Shown here: piece after piece, positions 24,595-37,140 of the stretch
Position numbering within the stretch: position 1 is the first letter of the stretch
Layout of the letters: every line of letters starts with the position of its first letter
Source: Crambe crambe
Lineage: Eukaryota > Porifera > Demospongiae > Poecilosclerida > Crambeidae
Direction: 5' to 3'
Assembly: GCA_963924555.1 (NCBI GenBank)
Contig: OZ004581.1
Coordinates: forward strand, 3,658,001 to 3,722,000
Length of the DNA: 64,000 nt
Made by a program: the position numbers and the translations under genes
The notes under the pieces: generated by a model
Seen by the model: the letters and a program-made list of their open reading frames with translations, nothing else
Told to the model about the DNA's origin: nothing
The model's database searches: none

Positions 24595-24860
24595 GGAAAA
24601 AATATTTATCCTAAATGAAAAAGAAATGGCTGTGTGCAGTTCAAAAAAGTTCAGCAACGAGAGAGTCAAGTAGCCCCTTACCCATCACCAATATTACCAA
24701 ACTACGAGTTACTTCACTCCCATGACAGGCCAAGATGAGATATAGCTCGTAGTTTGGTAATGTTGGTGATGGGTAGAGTTCACTCTCTTGTTGCTGAACT
24801 TTTTTGAACTGCACACAGCCATCCCTACTTTTCTTTTTTATTTGTGAATAAATATTTTTT
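24595..24860. mobile_element. Palindromic MITE, relative of 6573-6805
   Basis: Ends AAGGAAAAAATATTTAT and its complement; arms contain GTTCAGCAACGAGAGAGT and the matching TTGCTGAAC phrase; central ACTACGAG palindrome. It shares arm sequence with 6573-6805. As at 6.8 kb, it is immediately followed by a copy of repeat block L, so the two may be parts of one composite element. Confidence 0.8.
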
Positions 24861-24889
24861 CTTGATGTAGCTAATGGTCTATCATTTTA

Positions 24890-25155
24890 TTATAGGAAAC
24901 TGGATGATGTAATTCTGCTATCCAAGTTAAAGTTCACGTATCACAGCTATGTAGCTAGCTAGTTCATTGGAGGTCTCATAATATTGCATGAGCCGAAATG
25001 AATATCTGGAAGGACTATAATGCTGATGAAGCTCGTATCTATACAGTCTAATTTTGTATATAATTTTTAAGGCCTTTACTGATTAATGTTGCATCAAGGG
25101 CTTGATTCATAACCAGACTAGTGCCTAGGGTTTATGGTCTGAGCATCAAGAGGGT
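24890..25155 (+). repeat. Dispersed repeat block L, fourth copy
   Basis: Aligns with 6838-7080 across its length (AGTTAAAGTTCACGTAT, ATGAGCCGAAATG, CAAGGGCTTGATTCATAAC). Confidence 0.7.
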
Positions 25156-26017
25156 GTTATATCTATGGTGTGGTACACACACATGGTGAAAACTGCTCAT
25201 GTGCATAGTGCACAGTAGAATAATTACCAATTACCCGGCACTTTTTCTGGCATCTGGTTTATAGCTACCATGCAGTACCTATGATTTAGGTATCAAAAGA
25301 TGGCCCATTGAAAACTGATTCAGAATCCTGACTTTTAGTCATGGCTGTTAATTCATATAGCTAGATTTTATACATCATTAAAGCAGGTGACCAATAATCA
25401 GACAGCTACGGCAGAGTTTTCTAGGTATGATTGTCAAAGTTGGAAGACAGGAAGTTCTATCCTTCCCCTATCTGTATCTCTATCTATAGAAGTCAAGCTT
25501 CCAATACAAACCTGAACTTTAGGTAATCGATCTTCAGACAGCAAAAAATGGATTGAGTTGTAATTTTGACCATTCACTCTGAATATAAGCCAATCAGCAC
25601 CTGCTGAATGTAGCCAATATACCCAAAGTTTCAAGTCCCGAAAATAAATGGTAGCATTGTTACTCTCATCTGTAGGTGTCAGCTCTCAATACCATAGCCA
25701 TATAAAAATTGAAAATGTGAGCTAATAGGTAAAAAGGGGATGCTGATACCACTCATAGTGTTAAATGTAGTTAATAGTGTGGTCAAACTAAACATTTCTT
25801 GTGGTCTGAATAATTATTGGTTACCTAAGTGTCTTAAATTCAGGTTTTTATTGCAGCGGTATTTGAAGCTTGACTTCTATGAATGGAAACACAGGGGAAG
25901 GATGTTTTCCAACTTTGATAATCATACCTAGGAAACTGCCATTGGTAATTGATCCGTCTGATAATTGATCACCTACTGCTGACGAATGTAAGTGAAAAAA
26001 TTGGGAAAGTGTAAAAG

Positions 26018-26125
26018 CTGGACTCTGGACTGGACTATGGACTGGACTCTGGACTGGACTCTGGACTGGACTATGGACTGGACTATGGACTGGACTATCA
26101 TGGACTGGACTATGGACTGGAACAT
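26018..26125. repeat. Minisatellite, CTGGACTGGACTATGGA type
   Basis: Short tandem array of GGACT-based units (GGACTGGACT with TCT or TAT spacers), about 8 higher-order copies. Confidence 0.9.
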
Positions 26126-26325
26126 GGAGTCAGGACTCAATTGTTCAAGCTTCTAGTTATGGTGATTCTACAGCAGCCCTTACACATTTTCAGGTGTCAG
26201 CAGAGCTTTCCACTTCTTGTACAGATCTCCCTCCCCCTATATCTAGCTATAGTCTTGATGCCAAGATTTCTTCTCCATGCCCCCCATGTGGAGAGGGGCA
26301 AAACTAGGTGCTATTAGTCTCGATC

Positions 26326-26658
26326 CTAGCCCCTAACACTGGAGAAATGATATAAAGCACCAATGATGGAGCTATGGTACCTGCCCCCACAACACTGAAC
26401 TTCTTGCTCGGTAGCTTGCTCAATAACATAATTATATGTACACGCTGTATCCACTACCAACAAGCTAGCTGGCGGCTCTCCTGTGTTATTACTAGCCTCA
26501 GCACTGCTCTTAGCCAAGTCCTCACTTGCTACCACAGCTAAAAGCTCAGTCCGTCCGTAGTCAGTCAACAACTCTACAGATCTGGGACGTAGTACGCATG
26601 CGCAAGCAAAGCCGGAGCCCGCGGCGCGCCGGCCGGAGCTCGAGGGGGGTGGAACCAT
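26326..26658 (-). other. 110-codon ORF abutting a transposon end, doubtful
   Basis: Open minus-strand frame in a locally GC-rich, CpG-rich stretch (26571-26655). Its ATG is supplied by the first three bases of the transposon inverted repeat at 26656. Pro, Ser and Ala-rich start, a Glu-rich end (EQATEQEVQCC), and a possible GTACCA donor after about 92 codons. No domain. It may be a first exon cut by the insertion or chance. Confidence 0.2.
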
Positions 26659-27368
26659 AGACTATAGAGGTTCCAGAATGGACTGGAAATGATTAATTAC
26701 ATCCGCCTTGCGGTGTTCCGTATATTTATGGTAATACTTACCGGATATTGTATTCTGGGCCGGCTGTTTCCATCAATTAATTAACTGTCTAGTGAATTTC
26801 TACAACCAAATATGTACCCCAAATGGATAAAAACAATACCATGCAACACTGCAAACTTTATATGAACTGCTTATATTATAGTATGAGCTGGATAGGTTAA
26901 ACTTGGTCCTAGAAAATTACGCAAAGCAGGTATACTATTTGACAAAGAAAGGTGTAGTAGTTAGTAACAATGTAGTAGAAAGTTGATATGTATCTTTTAA
27001 AACAATTTACTAACATGTACTTCAAGTCCTCAACCACATTAACTATGGATGATAGAACTACTTCAGGAGATAAAATTACACAAAGTATTTATATGCAATT
27101 TTAACTGCTAGAGCACACTTTAACTCGAGTTTTGCTCTGACAATAATCCCAGGGTCTTGGCATCTTGTAGTATAGTCTCCCTGGCAGAGTTCAGCCTCTT
27201 CATAGCCACTTACAAGCTTGTACGGTTAACCACTAAAGTGATCTTTCTTGTTCATGGAGATACAGCTGCAGCGCAATAGGCGCAACACGGATATCACAGA
27301 CCGGAAGTGCTTGTTAATATTAATTTAATAGGCGTTTCCAGTCCATGTAGGAACCTATATAGTCTATG
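26656..27368. mobile_element. P-related non-autonomous element (713 bp)
   Basis: Imperfect terminal inverted repeats begin CATAGACTATA and contain TGGACTGGAAA on both sides. The flanks are a perfect 7-bp duplication GTGGAAC (26649-26655 and 27369-27375). The first bases resemble the P element's CATAGATATAC. The subterminal phrase GTGATATCCG-GTTG-GC is shared with 9145-9175 in the P element, in matching end-relative orientation. It has no ORF, so it would depend on a P-type transposase. Confidence 0.8.
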
Positions 27369-27949
27369 GTGGAACGAGGGCTATAAAGGGGGTGGAACAA
27401 GAGGTAAAAGGAGATGGATTGACAAATTCACTACATTGCTGGTAAGTGTCTAGATGAATGCAGGGCATTTATAGGGAAAATGAGATAACTGTGTGTGCAT
27501 GTTCTTTATGATAACTCTGACTCATGTAGCTAGTAAGTATTAAAGCGAACCACTAATACATAACATGTGGATAGTCCTGCTCCCCTTAGTATGCTATACT
27601 TTGCACGCACGCTTAGTTGCACGCATGAAGAGAAGAGGAGAAGAAGAGTCTGGTGTTGAGGCCTCTGGAATGTTAGCGGTCAGAAATACGTGTGATAAAA
27701 GGGCTGACAATCACAAGGATGGGGTGTGTGTCTTCCACGTGGCTCTTGAGTAGTGCGATGGTTAACAGAATTCGATTGCTATTACAGAGAAGAAAGACTC
27801 GCAGATCTTGAGTGATTGCTCAGCCTGCTTCCAAATTCGCGACAAAGAATGTGATGTGATAATTTGTAATGACATCAACAGTCATATGGCAAGGGATCTG
27901 ATTGGTTCTGCCTACTCTTACAGGGATGTCTATTTACACCTAGTCTCGC
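27369..27949. other. Possible promoter region, no supported gene
   Basis: Directly right of the P-related element is a TATAAA-containing GC-moderate stretch (GGGCTATAAAGGG at about 27379). A 62-codon frame at 27565 starts MWIVLLPLVCYTLHA, which looks signal-like but has no identifiable continuation. I do not call a gene. Confidence 0.25.
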
Positions 27950-28548
27950 GTAGCCAGACCCTTTTTCTTGGGGGTGGGGGAAAGAAAGGGTCTGGTCAAA
28001 CTTGCATGAACATTTCGTTTCACCAGGTCCTGGATTTTTGACTGACCGGAAGGGGTGTGGTTACATGAATTTAAGTCTCGCGAAAGAAAAGTATGTATGG
28101 TCACAGCTAGCTCAGTGCTCCTTTTTCATTTTGACGGCTGGTTGCTAGCACTATAACAGTAGGATGGCTGCAAGCAATTCTTCTGTAGGTACCCGTATTG
28201 AAACAACAAGCTAAGTCTGTGCAGTTAGTTAGCTAATAATGATCATCTTGTCAAATTCACCAGGCAAAAGTGAAGACTTTCCATAGCCAGTAGGTAAAGA
28301 CGCGAATGTATCATGACCCTACACAAAAACGAATATGGCCTCGGCTTGCTTGGGCTTCAACTCCAATCCACAGGCTCTGGATTTACTAGTATCTCTATTT
28401 GATGTGCATTAATAGTACTAATGCGTGCATAAAATATTACTTGATATTATTGCCCACATTTAAAAATAATTGCTGACTGTGCAAAACAAAACGTTCATGC
28501 AAGCTTGACCAGACCCTTTCTTTCCCCCACCCCCAAGAGCAAATTCTA
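27950..28548. mobile_element. Inverted-repeat element, GACCCTTT family, copy 1
   Basis: Long terminal inverted repeats of about 65 bp (CCAGACCC with TTTCTTTCCCCCACCC on the complement, and TTGCATGAAC just inside) at 27950-28015 and 28480-28548. The same terminal pattern recurs at 45117-45729 and 60846-61442, each with different interior sequence. Confidence 0.8.
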
Positions 28549-28549
28549 C

Positions 28550-30309
28550 CAACATAGCTATCTAGCATTGCATAGGCGTTAGCCTCCATAGGCGTAGGAA
28601 GGTGGTGCTTGAGCACCCCCAGTATTTAAGCACCCCAATATTTGAACCTTTATTTAATCACATCATAGATATAAGAGGTTTTACGGGATTGGAAATGCCC
28701 AATGAACTGCACAACCGTGGCACGTTGACAGATACGCACGCGCATGCAGCATTAATTATATTAATTGTGAAAAGAGATCAATATTCACTCCTTTCAAGGC
28801 ATGTTCCCCCCCTACAGCTCACAGAATAGTACAAGTAAGCTAAGGGGAAGGTATTGAAGAAGTGAAGAGTCAGAGAGTTGAAGTTGGAGAGTCTGAGGAA
28901 GGAAGTTATTAATTATTCATAACTTTTTTCCTTGTAATTATAACTACTAGCGAGTACCCGCAGAAACTCTGTGCATGCCTGCGTCCGCAAAAACTCTACA
29001 CACGGAATGTGTGTGTGTCCACTCACTGGCAGTGAGTGGCTACCAGTGACATATATGAAGGGTACAGTTATGCATCAGCATGTCAAGTAAAGGTCTATTT
29101 GAGACTATTGCAAGGGCATTATCATGTCAGATTCTGTTGGGCTGGCCTCTTTTACGAGACACAGCACCAACAAGGACAGTTACAAGATCCACAAGACTAA
29201 TTAACATACCTATTCATACATTAGCTAATCTATTATCATCTCTAGCCACACCCATTGATTGAAGTATTTAATCTCATGTGTCATTGCATTCAGTCAGTTG
29301 TGCAGTAAAATCTGATTTCTAATTTCTAATCTTGCTGCGCGACTCAGTGGCTCCAAGAAGACCTAGACCCTCGCTCCCTGTGAGGCTGATCTTCTTGCCC
29401 AACAGATTCCACTAATTGTAATGTGCAAACTTTAAGCGAGATTTAATTGTGCAAATATTTTGATTTTAACTTGTACGCTTGAGTTTATTCTCCCTTTTCA
29501 CATGCATTAATCTGTAGTGAGTCTGATTATCCATCTAACACCATGCCACCAGTCCACATAGGTACCTGGAATCAAATCAAACTCTCAGCTGTGGGACTTC
29601 AGGTTCCCATACCACTTACTGGAGAAGTATAGTCAGTTTGAGACAATAATTGTGTACAGCTGACCATCTGCCTTTGCTGTCCTATATAGGATGTACGTAG
29701 GTTCTGACTTTATTAAGTACCACAACCTGCAATAGAGGGTTGCAAGTGTTTGCATAAGGATTGATTTTCTCACGTGCAACATAGCTAGCTAGTTACTCAA
29801 TCCATTTCTCAACTGGAGTAAATCCTTTTAGTGATCAATTCCAAGTTGTCCCAAATTTCATTTTAACCAGTAAACAGTTCTTTGAGTGCAGAAGGATAAT
29901 CAGTAAGAGGTAGCTAGTCCATTGTGACAGCAGTTGAGAGCTTCACTTGCAAACCTCAAACTTGACAATGGGCCCAAGGTGTTGTTTCATTAGCACCTAG
30001 CCTATGTCTTTGTTCTTCCCTGTTAGTTTACTCCTAATACTCTCTCTCTCTCCCTTCTCTCCTTCACTCTGTACCTCTCTCTTTCTCTTGCTCTTTCATC
30101 TTCTGTCAAGTGTGTTCTTCGACTTCTCTCCCTCTCTCTCCCTTGCTCTTTCATCTTCAGTGAAATGTGCTCTCTGACTTCTTTGCCTCTCTCTCTCCCT
30201 TGATCTTCTAGTTTCTGAACTTCGACTCTGCCTCTCTCTCCCTGAATTTTGCGCCATTGTATTTAAATCTGAGCATGCGCAGTCATGTCTAAGTATGCGC
30301 ACATTCGTC
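28550..30309. other. Intergenic stretch with pyrimidine-rich tandem repeat
   Basis: No exon supported. 30030-30240 holds two to three imperfect copies of a roughly 68-bp CT-rich unit (CTCTTTCATCTTCTGTCA, CTCTTTCATCTTCAGTGA). 29040-29410 may be part of an LTR, but I cannot show paired repeats. Confidence 0.35.
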
Positions 30310-30515
30310 GCAAGCTGACTTCCCATCTCTCATCTTGCTACTCTGTGGGAGTTGAATTTATCCCGCTTGTGGCTGAAACTCTAGGTGGCCTCGTGGAGGA
30401 TGCTATCACCTGATGCCACCTCGTCCACCAAGCACCTTTTCGGGCATGTCGCCATTGCTCTTCGGCATGGGAATGCAAGTTTATGGCTGCGACCCTGCCC
30501 CCTGAACTGGATGGT
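30310..30515 (+). pseudogene. C-terminal scrap of a retrotransposon polyprotein
   Basis: Plus-strand reading gives SVGVEFIPLVAETLGGL, then a stop and a one-base slip, then STKHLFGHVAIALRHGNASLWL. This resembles the far C-terminal segment common in reverse-transcriptase polyproteins of invertebrate non-LTR or DIRS-like elements (GVxFxPLVxExLGG followed by HLFxRLxxxLxxGNAxLW). Two lesions show decay. It is followed by T-rich and A-rich low-complexity sequence. Confidence 0.6.
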
Positions 30516-30849
30516 CTTTGTCTTACTGCTGTTGTGTTTTTGTTGTTTTATTTTATCTTTCTTTTGATTTTTGTTCACTTGTTTTTTGCTTGTCCCTTGT
30601 TTGTCCCTCTTTTGGTTTTATCTTTTCACAATCATCAGAATTCAATCAAAAACAAAAAATAAAAAAAAACCCAGCATATCTGATCTGTTTTTGTTTTTTG
30701 TTTGTCCCTTATTTGTTTCTCTTTTGGTGTTATCTTATCAGAATTCAGTCAAAAACAAAAAACTAAACCAAAAAAACAACAACAAAAAACAATAGCATAT
30801 CTGATTTGCAATACCCTTTGAAATCTTTTTAAAAATCAAATATTGATAG

Positions 30850-30925
30850 CATTGCCGTTGTAGTCGTGTGGTAGTGGGTTGGCCAGTGAGGTCCGAGGAC
30901 TCGGGTTCGAGCCCCAAATCAATTA
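30850..30925 (+). repeat. tRNA-derived SINE head
   Basis: Contains an A-box-like TAGTCGTGTGG and a canonical B box GGTTCGAGCCC with spacing typical of a tRNA. A run of seven T follows at about 30928, as for a pol III terminator. The T-arm pairs at about four of five positions and the acceptor stem is not convincing, so it is a tRNA-like SINE head rather than a functional tRNA gene. Confidence 0.6.
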
Positions 30926-32957
30926 GGTTTTTTTCTTTTTCTTTCTCAATTATTAACTGTGATGAATACCTTGACATAATGTGACGTAGTGCGTATGTAC
31001 GCACTGACAAGCACATTATTATATAGATTTAACAATAGCCTTAGTTTCTTTATTCTAGAGCTATGCAAAATAATTCCCATTGTGACATATCCTATCACCT
31101 ATTAGCTTTGACATTTCTGTTGTTTCTCCTTGCCCATCATGCAAGGATAAATTGACAGGTACAGGAACTCTCTTGTTGGACTGAGTATGGAATGTGTACT
31201 TGTACCATAATGAGGTGATTGAACAGAGTAACCATGTTTGATAATGGGCATTGAGTTTAATGAAGAAACTGATTACTGTGCCTTACTTGCAGTTATTTAC
31301 AATTTTGATACATGTACCATATCTGTATGTTGTTGACAGGTTGAGACACATCACATGTCATTCCCTATAAGTTATCAACTACTACACAATGTCTATAATA
31401 TAGGAACAATCATCTTCTATATTGGGATGACCTCATAATACTCATTGTCTATCACTATGTGGTACTACTATGATAGTAACACTAACCTTTACTCCACCAT
31501 CCCTTACTATTTGTCTTCCATAATGGGATAATTGATTTTTCCTTTAAGGTTTGGACAACCTTTCCACATCATGTTTATAGTGAGTGATTAGACACACTTG
31601 TTGGTGGTATCAGGTGAATATAATAATGTAATCTCCAAGGACACTTGCAATTATAGAGGAATATTCTTACTTGCTGCAGACACCATGACATGCAAGGCCT
31701 CTAGGAGTTCACTTGTCCTGTCATCTGCGAGCAGGAAAGTACCTTTATCAGCGTCGTCATTTTATGTTGAAAAAATTGGAAGAGCTGTGACTTACTGATA
31801 TCACATAAATAGTACCACACAGTATTCAGGCACTAGGCATGGCTAATCCATACTCTGATACCTGCCATCTCTATTGGTTTTAAAAGAGTTGCTTCATGTG
31901 TGTGTTCGGTTGCACTAGGAGTGAATTCATTTTGTGTGTGTGTGTTTATAGGTTACACTAGGAGTGAAACACATCATATGTTATTCCCTATAAGTTATTG
32001 ACTACTACACAATGTCTATTATTGGAACTGCCTTATCTATAATTATTATAATGACCTCATAGTACTCATCATTATTTCTTAATGCAACACTAGTATCATG
32101 GTATTACCTTTGTACTGTGTTACCTTTCCACAAAGTCATGTCATTGGAGTTCATACTGTGCAAAAGGGTCACTTGTAAAGATGTTGGAGTCTATCATTGT
32201 GTGTATGTAAAGCATTTCCTCATGTGACCAATTAGCTCAATTGCTTATGCTATAATAATTTTCTGTTCCCACGAGGTAAGACATATCCACTATTGGGCTC
32301 GCTCATTCACTGTCAATAAGTCTATTTAGATTTACCTTGCCCCTTGAAAGCTCAGGTCCCTAGAGTGTTTTGAGATGTGGTTACTCTATTCAGTCACCTC
32401 ATTAGAGTGCACATTCCAGGAGAGAGATCCTGTACCAAATATACAGTCATCCCCACATTCCTAATATCAAAAACTCATGCCATTACTTAGTGAAGAGTGT
32501 CACAGTGGTGAGGGAGGTGAGAAGGGAGAAGTTATACGGTCACAGTGATGTGAAGTTCTAACAACCCCTCCTCCAAGTCCCTCTGTACCTGCTAATTCAT
32601 TTACACTTTGTACTCTAACCCTTTCCTCTTATACTTGGCTAATTTATTACATGGCATTCATTTATGATGATTCCACTACCATCTTGTGGTTCCATCTCCA
32701 CTGGTTAGTGTCGCACAGATTTAATTTGTGATGACATTATTTGCCATGGTAACCTTAAGTGGGTCAGTTGTAGTGGGTGTGAGTGGTGTTTTCATGGCAA
32801 GTGTATCTGATCTGTGTGCATGGTAGGTGAGTCAGTAATGGTATCACATTTGTTGCACCCCTAAATCTATGTCTTATGAAGTTTTCTAGATAGTGAAGCC
32901 ATGTCCATATTATAGATATTATAATGATGACCAGATGGGGTCAATAGAGAACAGTGC

Positions 32958-32989
<32 letters not shown>
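32958..32989. repeat. CAA trinucleotide microsatellite
   Basis: About ten perfect CAA units. Confidence 0.95.
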
Positions 32990-33077
32990 ACTTTTAGCAG
33001 CAGATTTTCATAGCAATTTTATCACCCAAAAGTTTTATTTCCAGCATGCATAGCTATCTGTGGCTGCAGGAAATATA

Positions 33078-33206
33078 CCTATTTGCAGGTCAGTTGTCAC
33101 AAAAAGGGTCGTCAATTTGCATGCATGCGTGTTGATTCAATTAATTGAGATGAACTCACATGTGTGCAAATTGACGACCCTTTATGTGACAATCTGCAAA
33201 TCGGTG
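33078..33206. mobile_element. TA-target MITE, GGTCGTCAATTTGC family
   Basis: 129 bp flanked by TA on both sides. Arms contain GTTGTCACAAAAAGGGTCG and its complement, then the CAATTTGCATGCATGCG palindrome. It is the same family as the element at 42221-42363. Confidence 0.85.
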
Positions 33207-33739
33207 TAGACTGTCGATACAGGTGTATGTTTGATAATGGGTTTAATATTATCAAAAACCAAAAATTACATAGCCTCCTTTTGAGTAGCCCACAGTCCTT
33301 TGTTAAGTCCTTTGATAGGAGGTTATGGTATTGCTGTTCTGGGTGACCGGCCAGAATTTCCTAATGGAATGCCTTATGCATTAGAGTGGAGATCCTATAC
33401 ACCAGTAAAGGATCTAGAAGAGTTGTATTTGCAATCCCTTTAAACACTAAAAAACTAGAGCTCATAGAATTCAATGCCCCACTGTAATAAGCCTGTGGTA
33501 CTAGCCCAGCTCCAAATTTGATAAGGATTGATTATTAAATTTTAATGCACATGAGATCCTTATCTGGCAGGATCGAATTAACTGATAGCCAGAGCCAGCA
33601 AAAAAAACATACATTCAAGCCACCAAGAGAGCATTCTTTATGCTATCGGAATTATGGCTGCAAGAAAATATCATAGCTAAGTATGAAATCTGCTAGCAAT
33701 AAATGTCGAAAAAGCGGGTATTTTACAAGTTTTCTGCCA

Positions 33740-33922
33740 CAGACATAATTATATAGTGACTCCAACTGATTGCTTGACCCCTTGCTGAGCATGCGCAGCA
33801 GGGCAATATGAGCATGTCATAGCTAAGTATGAAGTGTCGAAAAAGACAACACAGACATAATTATATAGTGAACCCAACTGATTGCTTGACCCCTTGCTGA
33901 GCATGCGCAGCAGGGCAATAAT
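33740..33922. repeat. Tandem duplication of about 107 bp
   Basis: CCAACTGATTGCTTGACCCC, TTGCTGAGCATGCGCAGCAG and the following GGGCAAT occur at 33764-33808 and again at 33871-33915 with the same neighbours, indicating a recent local duplication. Confidence 0.85.
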
Positions 33923-35984
33923 ATTAATATGCTTGAACATTATTATGGCATGCTGCTGAGCATGAACAGTGTGCAATAGGCTAGATTGCCACAGATTATT
34001 CTCTGCAGGTGTAGGCTGGTAGTGACGAATGAAAATATTTTGAATGACTATTAAACTAAATTATTGATTGACCCTGGGGCCAGAGCCAGATTTTTTAAAA
34101 GGTTTTAAAAAAGAGGTGATCAGGCCAAATGCAAGGTAGAGTAAACCAGTTCTGGTAGCTGAAGTATACTCATGCTAGCCAGGTGACCTCAGTCCCGGAA
34201 TTACTCCCAACATGTTAATTAACATGTAGCTGTGTGTAAAATAATACTGACTAGCCAACCTTTGATCTTCTACTATGAAGTTTTAGGTTCTTTTGAAGTA
34301 GTTAAATATTATGTGCTGCCCAGTAACTAGAATATTCCATACCAGCACATTTCTAGAAATTTATGGGATTGCATGTATAGCTATATACATTTAGTTTTTG
34401 TTCCAGTTATACAAAATTCTCGATTGGCTGTAAGCAAAGCTAATGGGCCCATTACACTCTTCCATTGACCACTGCTTTCAGTGTTTCACCACCCTAGTAC
34501 TAACCATAACTGCACTGTGCATGTAGTAGTAATTAATACATTCATATTGTTCATATCATTCACTGTAATAGCTATAATTTTTCAATTCTAAACATTTCAG
34601 ACACCAGGATAATCAGCTTCCTGTTGGTGGTTATTGGGAATGATCAAGAGGCAATGTGAACATGCCAATTCAAGTAACCAAGTATACAGATTGCTTGCAA
34701 TAGGAAATCAAAAAACAGCATAACCAAAATTTACATAGCCTCCTTTCAAGTACATAGTCATTTGAAAGGAGGCTATATAAATATTGGTTTTGCTGGATCT
34801 CAGAACTTTTATACTGGGTTTAGGCAGTGATGTAGGGATTATTATTGAAGGCAGCATAATTTTGATGTTTGTTCACAGAAACTGCTATAGGTAAAAGTAC
34901 AGACTAACCCTACATGGCCTTTTTATTTAGCATAAATTTTTTTCCTTTCATATATATAAAGTTACTCATGGGGAGAGGGGGAGGAATAATGACATCATTG
35001 TTTGCAATAATCCCTGCTTGTTGGAAGGGAGGTGAGTGTCTGTATTGAGATGTTCATTATTAGTACACACCATAAGAGAGTTCCTGTACCCAATATACAA
35101 CTCATTAAAGGTTAAAAGTTGTCCATTGGCAGTAATAATGATGTGAATATTGTTACCCTGTGTGCACATGTGCAGTAAGGGGTTAAGCAATCAGTTAGAT
35201 GTCCATATAGCCCCCCAAAAATTTCAGAACCAGCAAACCTTATCTCAATACTTTATAGCCTCAAAAGTCAAGACCCTTTTGCTGAATCCAGTCAAAACCA
35301 GCTCAATATGTGTATAATTTGCTCTTTGTACCTGCTGCGAAAAATATATGGCATGCATACAATAGATCATGTGGGGTATGAAATCTCCAATAGCTCTAGT
35401 TATTGAAGGCAACAGATAGTGGTTATAGTCATTGTAGCATACTTGCCCATCAAGACATTTCTCTGGATCTGGGATATTTTTTCCCTGGATTTGAATTTAA
35501 TTAAATGTTATGATGTTATGTTAATGTATCTTGGATACACGCAAACATAGGCTTCAAGGAAGAATCTGATAATGTAGCCATTATCTAACCTATAAAGAGC
35601 ACTAATAATGATATTTCCCTGGATTTTTCTGTTGTTTCCTGAATATCTGGATTTGAGACCCAATCCCTAGATAATCCAGGGAAATCTGGATGGTTGGTAT
35701 GTATGTTGTAGGGATTTAGACTTCACTGCATCACTGTTCTTTATTGTGGGCAATGTTGATAATGCTGTAACCAATGCATAGGGACTATTATAGACTTATT
35801 ATTCCTCTGTATTGATGTTATACTCTCTAAGTAGGGATGGCGGGCCATTTTTTTAATTTTTAGGTGACCGGACATTTTGGTTCATAGCTCCTTCATACTA
35901 CCACCCATGACCTTGAAAATAGGCTCAAAAGAAAGCTTATTTCATAAGCTTTCCAATGGCCTACTACTAAAGACCTCCAATAAG

Positions 35985-36205
35985 AATATTCACATATTTG
36001 TGGTGGACCTTTGATATTCCTTTTATAGCTTCTATGGGCCTGGCTACAGTACATGAATGTTTTAGGGGGTTCAGTTCAAAAGAAATTTTCATTACATGTT
36101 GAGACAAAAAAATCTTTTGAACTGTACGTACCCCCTTAAAAAGATAAAACATTCATGTGGCCCATAGAAGAATATCAAAGGTCCACCACAAATATGTGGT
36201 GAGCT
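35985..36205. mobile_element. Palindromic MITE
   Basis: Hairpin with arms CACATATTTGTGGTGGACCT and its complement, AATATC-AAAGG, GGCCCATAGAAG and GTTCAAAAGA phrases mirrored around 36095. No ORF. Confidence 0.75.
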
Positions 36206-36711
36206 ATTGTTGTCTGACTTAATCTTCAGTAACCTTATATGCCTATAGTATACTGTAATCTTGACAGGGGGAAATATTCTGAGATAAGTACATGTAGAAT
36301 AATATTATTATGATCAGACTTCTACATAAATTGGAGGACACTCCAACATTTCTAACAACTTATAACCATAAAAGCTCTCTTGAATGAGTGTTTATCTATA
36401 ATAGTTTTATGTACCACATATTGATGATAATTAACGAGGACTTTTTTATATTTGTATCACGCCCCTTTCATCTCTAAATTAAGTGCAAGCCCAGCAAATG
36501 AATTTATAGCACATGCACATTTTACATGTTCTCTTATCTGTGTTGCTGTAATTGAAATTTTACCCTGATAAAACATTCATTCAATGTGTCCACACTTATT
36601 ATAATGGTGGACATGTAGTGATCTAGCACTCCCTCCATCTCTACTTGTTGACCTTTCCACTTATACATAGATGGCATTTATCATTTTCTTAACAATGGTG
36701 AATGGTATATA

Positions 36712-36851
36712 CAGCGAAACCTCCAAATAACAGGGACAGGTTTTTAGAGAGGTTGGCACTTCTTAGAGGTTATAATATTATAGGAAAGGTCATTTCTTCC
36801 ATCGAGTTGTTTGGCTTCTTTTCGGAGTCCCCTTGTTTGGAGGTTTCACTG
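36712..36851. mobile_element. TA-target MITE, CAGTGAAACCTCC family
   Basis: 140 bp flanked by TA. Arms CAGCGAAACCTCCAAA and TTTGGAGGTTTCACTG with inner GGGAC or GTCCC, the terminal pattern of pogo/Tc1-type MITEs. Single-end relatives (CAGTGGAACCTCTGATA) are visible at about 53344 and (AGTGGAACCTTCATTATC) at about 4579. Confidence 0.85.
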
Positions 36852-37140
36852 TAATCATGGCAGTTGTTTTATGAGGACTTTCTTGTGTTTATGTAGGAGT
36901 TCCTGTGGAGAGCTGGTTCATGGATGATTCTAATTCCCATTCCTGGAATCACCACCATACTGGATTGTCCACAGACATTTGGGACTAGTGGCGTATGCAT
37001 GCACTATGTATTAGCTATCATGCACCAGCACATTAATTATTCATCAAGTTGGTGGTTGCAACATTAACCATAATTATAATTTTGACATTCTTTGTGGTAA
37101 TACTGTACATTACATGGGAGGGGCTACTAACTGCATTGCG

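Larger units (their letters stand above)
23620..26325. other. Repeat-bearing intergenic stretch
   Basis: Downstream of the transporter. Apart from the listed MITE (24595-24860), repeat block L (24890-25155) and the GGACT satellite near 26018, I see no exon. The frame at 24448-24669 is read from MITE sequence. Confidence 0.45.
31020..35980. other. Gene-poor repeat region
   Basis: No exon supported in 5 kb. Visible structure: two diverged copies of a unit sharing ATTCCCTATAAGTTAT and ACTACACAATGTCTAT at about 31358-31400 and 31978-32020; a CAA microsatellite at 32958-32989; a MITE at 33078-33206; a duplication at 33740-33922; a small hairpin at 34722-34797 (arms AGCCTCCTTTCAA and complement). 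Many short open frames are random in phase and composition. Confidence 0.5.

Noticed and set aside
30850-30925. Functional tRNA gene
   Set aside because: Good B box and terminator, but acceptor stem and anticodon arm do not fold convincingly; treated as a SINE head.
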